A stretch of 5,254 nt of DNA from Clostridia bacterium (GTDB lineage: Bacteria > Bacillota > Clostridia > Christensenellales > Aristaeellaceae). The notes below the pieces were generated by a model. That model was not told where the DNA came from. It saw only the letters and a program-made list of their open reading frames with translations, and ran no database searches. A program made the translations under genes and the position numbers. The stretch covers positions 1 to 5,254 of the forward strand of contig JAFZRB010000355.1 in the NCBI GenBank assembly GCA_017620115.1. The letters are read 5' to 3'. Below are positions 1-5,254 of this stretch, one piece after another. How positions within the stretch are numbered: position 1 is the stretch's first letter; every line of letters starts with the position of its first letter.

Positions 1-1428
1 CTCATCGAGGATGGCAAGACCTGGGATCTCATCAGCCGCATGACCGAAAAGCCTCATGAAAAGCTGTTCGACATTCTGGACGGCGTGATCTATCTCCTGC
101 AGCTTCTCGTTGGCCTCGTGGGCGTGCTCATCCTGGTGGCGTCGCACGTGTGGTGGGCGGCCGCGCTCATCGCGGCTTTCACCGCGCCGGCGATGGCCGT
201 CTCCCTCAGGCTGGGCGGCAAAACCTACGAGGAGAAGGCCAGGGTCGAACGCGACAAGCGGCGCTTTAACGAACTCAAACGCATGGATCTGAGCCGCGAA
301 TGCGCCGAGGAGCGCGCGCTGTTCGGCTACGGCGACGCCGTGGCGGATCAGCTCGAGAACGAGATTGAGCCAGCCTACGCGAATTACTTCAAATTCAGCC
401 GCCGCAGCCAGACCACCTCCGGCCTGATGAGCGGCGTGTTCGCGCTGGTGATGATCGGCTCGGCGGCGGTGCTGGCCGTGCCCGCCATGCGCGGGGTCAT
501 TTCGATCGGCACCATGATCGCCGTGGTGCGCGAGGTGCTCGGCATGACCCAGCGCATGGGCGGCCTCAATTACTGCATGCGCTGCATCGGCGAGGGCAGG
601 GAATACGCCAAAGACCTTACGAAGTTTTCCGGCCTGCCCGAGCGGGAAGGCGCGCTGGAGCCGCCCGCCGAGCCGCCGCTGCCCTTCGAGTCGTTGGAAT
701 TTAAGCATGTGTCCTTCGCCTATCCCGGCACGGACAGGAAGATTCTGGACGATTTTTCCCTCGTTCTGGAGAAGGGCGGGCACTACGCCTTCGTGGGCGT
801 GAACGGCGCGGGCAAGACCACCATGATCAAGCTCATCACCGGGCTGTACGATAACTTCGGGGGCGAGATTCTGCTCAACGGGAAGGATATTCGCTCGTAT
901 ACCCCCGCGCGGCTCAAATCGCTGGTCGCGCCGGTGTTTCAGGATTTCGCCCGCTATCAGGTGCCCATGCGGGATTCCATCGCGCTGGGCTTTCCCGAAC
1001 GGGAGAAGAAGCTGGACGAGGTCATTCATGCCGCGGGCCTTGAGGAAGCCGCCCAAAGCCTGCCGAAGGGCCTCGATACGCCGCTGGGTAAAATCTATGA
1101 GGGCGGGCAGGACTTGTCCGGCGGGCAGTGGCAGCGGCTGGCCATCGCGCGGGCGCTGGTGAGCGGCGCGCCGCTGCGCGTCCTGGACGAACCCACCGCC
1201 GCGCTCGACCCCGTCGCCGAGAGCGAGTTCTACCGGCATTTCGGCGAGCTGAGCCGGGGCGTGACCACCATCTTCATCAGCCACCGGCTGGGTTCCACCA
1301 CGCTGGCGGATAAAATCTTCGTGATCGACGGCGGCCGCGTGGCCGAGGAAGGCACGCAGGCAGAGCTGCTGGAAAAGCAGGGTCTCTACGCGGAGATGTT
1401 TGAGGCGCAAAGGAGCTGGTATCAGTGA
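1..1428 (+). CDS. ABC exporter half-transporter (permease-ATPase fusion), 5' partial
   Basis: Type I ABC exporter subunit (subfamily B style) that uses ATP hydrolysis to move an unknown substrate out across the cytoplasmic membrane. The frame is open to base 1, and codons 1-13 (LIEDGKTWDLISR) look like normal exporter sequence, so the ATG at 40 is internal and the true start lies upstream. 475 codons are visible; full-length relatives have about 580-600 residues, so roughly the first two membrane helices are missing. In window codons, hydrophobic helices lie near 31-48, 50-70, 140-163 and 165-185, followed by the nucleotide-binding domain from about 230. Visible motifs: A-loop tyrosine in FAYPG, Walker A GVNGAGKTT (796-822), Q-loop glutamine (940-942), signature LSGGQ (1114-1128), Walker B with catalytic glutamate LRVLDE (1174-1191), and H-loop histidine in ISHR (1282-1284). 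The site is therefore predicted to be ATPase-competent. It is overlapped by a second half-transporter, its likely heterodimer partner. The family assignment is firm; the substrate is unknown. Confidence 0.95.
   Translation, partial: LIEDGKTWDLISRMTEKPHEKLFDILDGVIYLLQLLVGLVGVLILVASHVWWAAALIAAFTAPAMAVSLRLGGKTYEEKARVERDKRRFNELKRMDLSRECAEERALFGYGDAVADQLENEIEPAYANYFKFSRRSQTTSGLMSGVFALVMIGSAAVLAVPAMRGVISIGTMIAVVREVLGMTQRMGGLNYCMRCIGEGREYAKDLTKFSGLPEREGALEPPAEPPLPFESLEFKHVSFAYPGTDRKILDDFSLVLEKGGHYAFVGVNGAGKTTMIKLITGLYDNFGGEILLNGKDIRSYTPARLKSLVAPVFQDFARYQVPMRDSIALGFPEREKKLDEVIHAAGLEEAAQSLPKGLDTPLGKIYEGGQDLSGGQWQRLAIARALVSGAPLRVLDEPTAALDPVAESEFYRHFGELSRGVTTIFISHRLGSTTLADKIFVIDGGRVAEEGTQAELLEKQGLYAEMFEAQRSWYQ
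1409..1415 (+). promoter_or_regulatory. Ribosome binding site deciding the GTG start at 1425
   Basis: AAAGGAG lies inside the last codons of the first ABC gene, 9 nt before the GTG at 1425. The GTG overlaps the upstream TGA stop (GTGA, 1425-1428). The spacing and overlap support this unusual start codon and suggest translational coupling, so that the two subunits are made in similar amounts. Confidence 0.8.
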
Positions 1429-3236
1429 GCGAAAAGAATAAGCCGGCGAAGGCGCTTCCCACGCTCCGGCGCTGCCTGGCGCTGAACGTGCGGCTGAGGA
1501 TGAAGCGAAGCCGGTCGAAGGCGCTCGTCACGCTGATCGTGTTCATGCTGCCGGGCACGCTCGAGGCGCTCGCCGTGCCCGCGCTGGAGCGCTTCATCGA
1601 GGGCGTGGCGCAGGCCGCGCAGCGGCTGGCGTTTGGACCGGTCGTGCTGCCCGCCCTCGTGATGGCCGCGGTTCACGTGTGCGTGTATGCCTCGCAGCAC
1701 CTGTGTTACTACTGGCGGGACGTCTATACCGAGCGCCTCAACGCCGATCTGAGCGCCGCGCTCATGCGGAGCGTGGCGAGGAAGGAGCCGGTGTGCTTCG
1801 AAAACACCGGTCGGCTGGATGCCCTGGAAAAAGCGCAGGAAGGCGTGACGGCGCTGAACGACGTGTGCTCGCTGATCTTTGAGGACGGCGCCTGGTCGCT
1901 CATGAACCTCGCGGCGCTGACAATCTGGCTTGCGCTGAGGAACGCGCTGCTGGCCTGCCTGCTGCCGCTCACGTGCCTGCCCATGATCGCCTCGCAGCTG
2001 CTTTTGCAGAAGTTCAGCTTCGACGTTAAGGAAAAGCAGGCCCCGATCAGCCGCGCCACCGCCTACTGCGAGCAGGCCATGACCAGCCGCGAGATGTTCA
2101 AGGAGACCCGCGTGCTGGGCGCGTTCGGCTATTTCCACGCGCGCTACCGGCGGCATCTGAAGGAGTACGCGAGGCTCAACCGCGGACTGATGCTGAAGAG
2201 CACGGGCGTGTCGCTGGCGGCCAACCTCGTCTCCCTCACCGGTTTTGTGGGGATGCTCGTTCTGATGCTGTTTGAACTGCGCGCGGGCCGCATCGAAACC
2301 GCGGCGTTTGCCGCGCTGTTCGCGGGCCTGTTGGGCATATATCAGAGCATCTGCGTGTTCTTCATGGGCTTCGGCGAGATGATCGCCACGAACCTGCCGC
2401 AGGCGGGCAACCTGTTCAAGGTGCTCGACATGCCCGAACGCGAGGGCGAAGCCGGCGAGGCGGACGGCGGGAAGGGCGTGACGCTCGAAAACGTGCGCTT
2501 CCGCTATCCCGGCGCGGAGAACGAGGCCGTGCGGGGCGTGTCGCTGGACATAAAGCCCGGCGAAACCGTGGCCGTCGTGGGGGAGAACGGCGCGGGCAAA
2601 ACCACGCTGGTGCGTCTCATGACCGGGCTGTATCTGCCGGATTCCGGCGCTGTGCGCATCGGCGGGAAGGATACGCGAAAGATCGACCTGCCGTCCGCGG
2701 TGAAGCGCAGCTCCGCCGTGTTCCAGAAATACGCCCAGTACAAGCTGACCCTGGGCGAGAACGTGCGCGCCTCCGACATGGCGGGCGACGCGCGCTCCGC
2801 CGCCGCGCCGCTTCGGGACGCCGGGCTTCCGGCCGATTCCGCGTGCTTCCCGGAAGGCGAAAAGACCATGCTCTCCCGCGAGTTCGACGGAGTCGATCTA
2901 TCCGGCGGGCAGTGGCAGCGCGTGGCCATCGCCAGGGGACTGTATCGGGCGCACGGGCTGATCGTGCTGGACGAACCCACGGCGGCCATCGATCCGCTGG
3001 AGGAGACACGGGTGTATCAGAAATTCGCCGCGCTGTCGAAAAACAGCACGGCGGTGATCGTGACCCATCGCATGGGCTCGGCGCGCATCGCGGACCGCAT
3101 CGTGGTGATGAAGGATGGCGCGATCGACGACATCGGCACGCACGACGAGCTCATGGCGCGCGGCGGCGTTTATGCGGACATGGTGGCGGCTCAGGCCGAA
3201 TGGTACGCCCAGGCAGCCCCCGCCATGGGCGGCTGA
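1425..3236 (+). CDS. ABC exporter half-transporter (permease-ATPase fusion), complete
   Basis: Complete 603-residue type I ABC exporter subunit, a normal length for a half-transporter. Six hydrophobic segments are visible near residues 33-53, 70-92, 146-168, 170-194, 258-284 and 291-317, followed by an ATPase domain from about residue 351. Motifs: A-loop tyrosine in FRYPG (about 361), Walker A GENGAGKTT (386-394), Q-loop Gln 434, signature LSGGQ (492-496), Walker B with catalytic glutamate LIVLDE (512-517), and switch histidine 548 in VTHR. The start is GTG at 1425, supported by an AAAGGAG site 9 nt upstream and a 4-nt overlap with the preceding gene. The two ATPase domains share the unusual details FQ(D/K)(F/Y)-x-x-Y after the Q-loop glutamine, LSGGQWQR, and a C-terminus ending near WY. 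This fits related paralogues that pair as a heterodimer. Possible substrates include peptides, lipids or drugs, and nothing in the window chooses between them. Confidence 0.95.
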   Translation: MSEKNKPAKALPTLRRCLALNVRLRMKRSRSKALVTLIVFMLPGTLEALAVPALERFIEGVAQAAQRLAFGPVVLPALVMAAVHVCVYASQHLCYYWRDVYTERLNADLSAALMRSVARKEPVCFENTGRLDALEKAQEGVTALNDVCSLIFEDGAWSLMNLAALTIWLALRNALLACLLPLTCLPMIASQLLLQKFSFDVKEKQAPISRATAYCEQAMTSREMFKETRVLGAFGYFHARYRRHLKEYARLNRGLMLKSTGVSLAANLVSLTGFVGMLVLMLFELRAGRIETAAFAALFAGLLGIYQSICVFFMGFGEMIATNLPQAGNLFKVLDMPEREGEAGEADGGKGVTLENVRFRYPGAENEAVRGVSLDIKPGETVAVVGENGAGKTTLVRLMTGLYLPDSGAVRIGGKDTRKIDLPSAVKRSSAVFQKYAQYKLTLGENVRASDMAGDARSAAAPLRDAGLPADSACFPEGEKTMLSREFDGVDLSGGQWQRVAIARGLYRAHGLIVLDEPTAAIDPLEETRVYQKFAALSKNSTAVIVTHRMGSARIADRIVVMKDGAIDDIGTHDELMARGGVYADMVAAQAEWYAQAAPAMGG

Positions 3237-3248
3237 TCCGCAGCGCCC
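3227..3248 (+). repeat. GC-rich hairpin over the stop codon of the ABC operon
   Basis: GGGC (3227-3230) pairs with GCCC (3245-3248), and GCTG (3232-3235) pairs with CAGC (3241-3244). One G bulges at 3231 and the loop has 5 nt. The stem contains the TGA stop codon. An overlapping alternative stem, AGCGCC (3242-3247) with GGCGCT (3258-3263), would exclude it. Neither is followed by a run of T, so this is not a canonical intrinsic terminator. It could be a 3'-end stabilising structure or chance pairing in GC-rich DNA. Confidence 0.35.
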
Positions 3249-3303
3249 CGTCCCCGCGGCGCTTCCGTGGCAGTATTTCAGGTTTGGGACAATAAAGAGA
3301 GCG

Positions 3304-3328
3304 GTACAGGCAGCGCATGCGCCTGTGC
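3304..3328 (+). repeat. Inverted repeat in the intergenic region after the ABC operon
   Basis: ACAGGC (3306-3311) and GCCTGT (3321-3326) form a 6-bp perfect stem. In RNA it extends by a T-G wobble and a G-C pair to 3304/3328. The loop end overlaps a 10-bp perfect palindrome, GCGCATGCGC (3313-3322). The element ends 16 bases before the -35 box of the next gene. It has no T-tract, so a terminator role is doubtful; a protein-binding site or chance are alternatives. Confidence 0.35.
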
Positions 3329-3344
3329 GGGGATAACGCACGGT

Positions 3345-3373
3345 TTGCCATTCCGGCCCGGATATGCTATACT
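3345..3373 (+). promoter_or_regulatory. Sigma-A type promoter with extended -10 for the pseudouridine synthase gene
   Basis: TTGCCA (3345-3350, 4-5 of 6 consensus positions) is separated by exactly 17 bp from TATACT (3368-3373, one mismatch from TATAAT). A TGC immediately upstream of the -10 box (3365-3367) forms an extended -10 element. Transcription should start near 3380, giving a leader of roughly 28 nt before the ATG at 3408. This makes the synthase gene independent of the upstream transporter operon and argues against translation from the GTG at 3267. Confidence 0.75.
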
Positions 3374-3389
3374 GACCTCATCTTCACCG

Positions 3390-3396
3390 AAGGGAG
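3390..3396 (+). promoter_or_regulatory. Ribosome binding site for the pseudouridine synthase start at 3408
   Basis: AAGGGAG lies 11 nt before the ATG at 3408, slightly longer than ideal spacing but within the working range. It is the only good Shine-Dalgarno match between the predicted transcription start and this ATG, and it decides the start of the gene. Confidence 0.65.
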
Positions 3397-3407
3397 CCGC
3401 TCCGCCC

Positions 3408-4307
3408 ATGCGCGAAATCTCCTACACCGCCCGGCCCGAGGACGACGGCCGTCTGCTCAAGCGCGTCGCGCGCGGCGGCATCGGGCTGTCGCATCACCTG
3501 TTCACCTCGCTCAAGCAAAAGAACGCCGTGCTGCTCGACGGCGTTCCCGCCCACGCCAACGCCGTCGTGCGCGCGGGGCAGCGCGTGTCCGTGCTCATCG
3601 GGGACGAGGCCGCGCTCGCGCCCGTGCCCGTCGACCTGCCTGTGAACGTCGTGTACGAGGACGACGACATCATCGTCGTCGACAAGGACGCGCCGCTCTC
3701 CTGCATGGCCGGCCTCGAGAAGCCCAACGACTCGCTGGAGAGCCGCATGCTGTGGCGCTACCGCGGGGAAAACTATGTGTTCCGCCCCGTCAACCGGCTG
3801 GACAAGGGAACCAGCGGGCTCATGGCCGTCGCCCGGCACGCCCACGCCCAGCAGATCATGCAGCGGCTGCTTCATACCGGCGATTACGTGCGCGAATACC
3901 TGGCTCTGGTGGAGGGGGAGCCGTCGCCGGCGTCGGGCGTCATCGACGCGCCCATCGGCAAGGCGGACGGCGCGACCGTGCGCCGCGAGGTGCGGCCGGA
4001 CGGCAAGCCCGCCGTAACGCGCTATGAGACCGTCGCGGCGGGCGGGGGTTACGCGCTGCTGCGCGTGCGGCTCGAGACCGGGCGCACGCACCAGATCCGC
4101 GTGCATCTGTCCAGCCGCGGATGGCCTGTCGCCGGGGATTTCCTCTACGGCCGCGAGGATATCCGCATGCCCGGGCGGTTCGCGCTGCATTCGGCGTATC
4201 TCGCGCTGCGTCACCCGGTCACGGGAGAAGCCCTGCGCTTCCGGAGCGACGCGCCGGCGGTATTCGGGGAAATCATGGCGGAGGGAACTGCGTCCGCGCG
4301 GCCCTGA
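3408..4307 (+). CDS. RluA-family RNA pseudouridine synthase
   Basis: Predicted 299-residue cytoplasmic enzyme that converts specific uridines in rRNA or tRNA to pseudouridine. An S4-like RNA-binding domain occupies about residues 12-64. The catalytic domain follows from about residue 78. It shows the active-site motif NRLDKGTSG (129-137) with catalytic aspartate 132, then REYLALVEG (162-170), and the conserved LETGRTHQIRVHL (222-234) followed by GDFLYG. Length and domain order match the RluA/RluD family. The usual family motif is HRLD-x-x-TSG; here the histidine is asparagine, which I recall from other Firmicutes members and which does not affect the catalytic aspartate. The ATG at 3408 is chosen because a promoter and RBS lie just upstream; the in-frame GTG at 3267 would add 47 residues with no family resemblance, and the promoter lies inside that extension. 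The gene is probably monocistronic. The target uridine cannot be predicted from sequence, so no rlu symbol is assigned. Confidence 0.93.
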   Translation: MREISYTARPEDDGRLLKRVARGGIGLSHHLFTSLKQKNAVLLDGVPAHANAVVRAGQRVSVLIGDEAALAPVPVDLPVNVVYEDDDIIVVDKDAPLSCMAGLEKPNDSLESRMLWRYRGENYVFRPVNRLDKGTSGLMAVARHAHAQQIMQRLLHTGDYVREYLALVEGEPSPASGVIDAPIGKADGATVRREVRPDGKPAVTRYETVAAGGGYALLRVRLETGRTHQIRVHLSSRGWPVAGDFLYGREDIRMPGRFALHSAYLALRHPVTGEALRFRSDAPAVFGEIMAEGTASARP

Positions 4308-4333
4308 ACCGGAGCGGCGTCGGCCGTATGCAT

Positions 4334-4369
4334 AAAACGAGCAAAAATAACGAAAAATGCGCGTAAAAA
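4334..4369 (+). promoter_or_regulatory. Helically phased A-tracts upstream of the binding-protein promoter
   Basis: Four A-runs lie at 4334-4337, 4343-4347, 4353-4357 and 4365-4369. Their centres are about 9.5, 10 and 12 bp apart, close to one helical turn. This pattern is known to give intrinsic DNA curvature and can act like an UP element for RNA polymerase. The tracts end 14 bp before the -35 box, roughly -85 to -50 relative to the expected start, and stand out sharply in otherwise GC-rich DNA. A role in boosting transcription is inferred. Confidence 0.5.
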
Positions 4370-4383
4370 TACACACGCCGGGC

Positions 4384-4412
4384 TTGACATCCGAGTGTTA
4401 AAAAAGTATAGT
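4384..4412 (+). promoter_or_regulatory. Strong sigma-A type promoter for the substrate-binding protein gene
   Basis: TTGACA (4384-4389) is a perfect -35 box. It is followed after exactly 17 bp by TATAGT (4407-4412), one mismatch from the -10 consensus. The spacer includes a six-A run (4400-4405). Transcription should begin near 4419, leaving a leader of about 63 nt. Together with the A-tracts upstream, this is the strongest promoter in the window. Confidence 0.85.
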
Positions 4413-4429
4413 ATGTGCTATTGATACAA

Positions 4430-4448
4430 CCATATACATTGTATATGG
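4430..4448 (+). promoter_or_regulatory. Perfect 19-bp palindrome, candidate operator
   Basis: CCATATACATTGTATATGG has two 9-bp arms around a single central T, with no mismatch. It starts about 11 nt after the expected transcription start, where a bound repressor could block RNA polymerase. An overlapping inverted repeat, ATACAA (4424-4429) with TTGTAT (4439-4444), shares its right half. In RNA the palindrome could form a hairpin, which 7 further pairs (4421-4427 with 4451-4457, two of them G-U) might extend. It does not match the CodY box, and I cannot assign a regulator family. Confidence 0.6.
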
Positions 4449-4466
4449 CCGTGTCGAAAAACAGTT

Positions 4467-4472
4467 GGGAGG
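4467..4472 (+). promoter_or_regulatory. Strong ribosome binding site for the substrate-binding protein
   Basis: GGGAGG lies 9 nt before the ATG at 4482, a near-ideal Shine-Dalgarno sequence and spacing. It favours this ATG over the in-frame ATG three codons later (4491). Confidence 0.8.
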
Positions 4473-4481
4473 AATGTGTTT

Positions 4482-5254
4482 ATGAAGTCTATGAAGACAA
4501 TCGTCGCCATGATCCTCGCCCTTGCCATGCTGATGGGCGTGGCGTCCACCGCGCTGGCGGATGAGAACACCATCAAAATCGCGGTCATCGGCCCGTTCAC
4601 CGGCCCCGCCGCCATTTACGGCAACGCCTGCAAGTACGGCGCCCAGGTCGCCGCGAACGAGATCAACGCTCAGGGCGGCCTGCAGATCGAGCTGCTGCCC
4701 GAGGACGACGAGCACGACGCCGAGAAGTCCGTCAACGCCTACAACACCGTGCTGGACAACGGCGCTCAAATGATCGCCGGCACCACCACCACCAAGCCTT
4801 GCCTGGCCGTGAGCGCTCAGGCCTACGAGGATCGCGTGTTCATGCTGACCCCCTCCGCCTCCTCCAATCTGGTGCCCGAGGGCAAGGACAACATGTACCA
4901 GGTCTGCTTCGAGGATCCCGCGATGGGCATCTTCTCCGCGCAGATCATCTTCGACAACAAGCTGGGCACCAAGGCCGCCGTGATCTACAACAACGCCGAC
5001 GACTACTCCACCGGCATCTACCAGAACTTTAAGGCCAAGAGCGCCGAGCTGGGCCTGGAGATCGTCTCCGAGACCACCTTCACCGACGACACCACCGACT
5101 TCTCCGTCCAGGTGACCGCCGCGAAGGACGCCGGTGCCGACCTGGTGTTCCTGCCCATCTACTACACGCCTGCTTCCATGATCCTGCGCGCCGCGAAGGA
5201 TATCGGCTACGCGCCTGTGTTCTTTGGCGTGGACGGCATGGACGGCATCCTGGC
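4482..5254 (+). CDS. ABC transporter substrate-binding protein, branched-chain amino acid (LivJ/LivK) type, 3' partial
   Basis: The 257 visible codons encode the N-terminal part of a periplasmic-binding-protein type I (leucine-binding fold) protein; family members usually have about 370-400 residues, so roughly a third is missing. It would capture an amino acid or amide-like solute outside the membrane and deliver it to a Liv-type importer. A signal peptide covers residues 1-26: Lys 2 and Lys 5, a hydrophobic core, and an ALA cleavage site before Asp 27. There is no cysteine in it, so no lipoprotein lipobox. Family hallmarks are IKIAVIGPFTGPAAIYG (31-47), AANEINAQGG (57-66), a hydroxyl-rich ligand loop TTTTKP (101-106), LTPSASS (122-128), VIYNNADDYSTG (167-178), and TDFSVQV followed by AGADLVFLP (205-225). 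Codon choice is highly biased (12 of 13 Asn are AAC, 12 of 13 Lys are AAG), suggesting high expression. Ligand specificity (Leu/Ile/Val, other amino acids, amides or urea) is not settled. Permease and ATPase genes probably follow outside the window. Confidence 0.92.
   Translation, partial: MKSMKTIVAMILALAMLMGVASTALADENTIKIAVIGPFTGPAAIYGNACKYGAQVAANEINAQGGLQIELLPEDDEHDAEKSVNAYNTVLDNGAQMIAGTTTTKPCLAVSAQAYEDRVFMLTPSASSNLVPEGKDNMYQVCFEDPAMGIFSAQIIFDNKLGTKAAVIYNNADDYSTGIYQNFKAKSAELGLEIVSETTFTDDTTDFSVQVTAAKDAGADLVFLPIYYTPASMILRAAKDIGYAPVFFGVDGMDGIL

Noticed and set aside
40..42. ATG at 40 as the start of the first ABC gene
   Set aside because: The frame is open to base 1, the preceding codons read as exporter sequence, no RBS lies upstream, and the protein would lack membrane helices. 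The gene is cut by the window edge.
1422..2156. 244-codon reading frame on the minus strand
   Set aside because: It lies antisense within the second ABC gene. Its composition is rich in His, Arg and Gln as expected for a GC-rich shadow frame, and it shows no recognisable domain.
2843..3295. 150-codon plus-strand frame running past the end of the second ABC gene
   Set aside because: It overlaps the conserved ATPase motifs in another frame, and its Arg/Gly/His-rich product has no family resemblance.
4300..4333. Possible intrinsic terminator after the pseudouridine synthase
   Set aside because: Only short pairings such as GGCC with GGCC can be drawn, and no stem followed by a T-run is present on the plus strand.
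3384..4376. 330-codon reading frame on the minus strand
   Set aside because: It covers the complement of a clear pseudouridine synthase gene, is rich in Arg, His, Gly and Val, has no recognised motif, and has no evident promoter or RBS. It is a shadow of high-GC coding DNA.
4413..4481. Riboswitch or T-box in the leader of the binding-protein gene
   Set aside because: The leader is only about 63 nt and contains one palindrome. No T-box sequence or known riboswitch core is visible.
1..5254. A novel defence, mobile or biosynthetic system
   Set aside because: All genes belong to common transporter and RNA-modification families. No nuclease, integrase, toxin pair, repeat array or biosynthetic enzyme is visible.

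Overview
The window is GC-rich, apart from one AT-rich intergenic stretch, and reads as an ordinary chromosomal segment. All genes are on the + strand. No tRNA, rRNA, CRISPR array, insertion sequence or phage gene was recognised. The organism is most likely a GC-rich member of the Clostridia/Firmicutes. This rests on AAGGAG-type ribosome binding sites with 9-11 nt spacing, near-consensus sigma-70/sigma-A promoters, the style of the ABC exporter pair, and an NRLD-type RluA-family enzyme. It is an inference from sequence style and cannot be proved here.

Region 1 (1-3236) is an operon with two type I ABC exporter half-transporters, each a membrane domain fused to an ATPase domain. The first gene is cut by the left edge of the window. 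The second begins with GTG inside the end of the first (4-nt overlap), so the two are translationally coupled and probably form a heterodimer. Both ATPase domains keep every catalytic motif. The exported substrate cannot be read from this window.

Region 2 (3237-3407) is a short intergenic stretch. It holds GC-rich hairpins without a U-tract and then a strong extended -10 promoter that drives the next gene.

Region 3 (3408-4307) encodes an RluA-family RNA pseudouridine synthase with an S4-like N-terminal domain. Its true start is the ATG at 3408, not the upstream GTG at 3267 that an ORF finder would pick.

Region 4 (4308-4481) is the most regulated-looking part of the window. It has A-tracts spaced at about one helical turn, then a TTGACA-17-TATAGT promoter. 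A perfect 19-bp palindrome follows just downstream of the expected transcription start, and then a strong GGGAGG ribosome binding site.

Region 5 (4482 to the right edge) is the 5' part of a periplasmic-binding-protein type I gene of the branched-chain amino acid (LivJ/LivK) type. It has a cleavable signal peptide and no lipobox cysteine. Codon choice is strongly biased, and promoter, RBS and codons together suggest high expression. Permease and ATPase genes for this importer would be expected beyond the right edge.

I see no previously undescribed system. The most useful leads are the operator/hairpin architecture upstream of the binding protein and the absence of a lipidation site on that protein.
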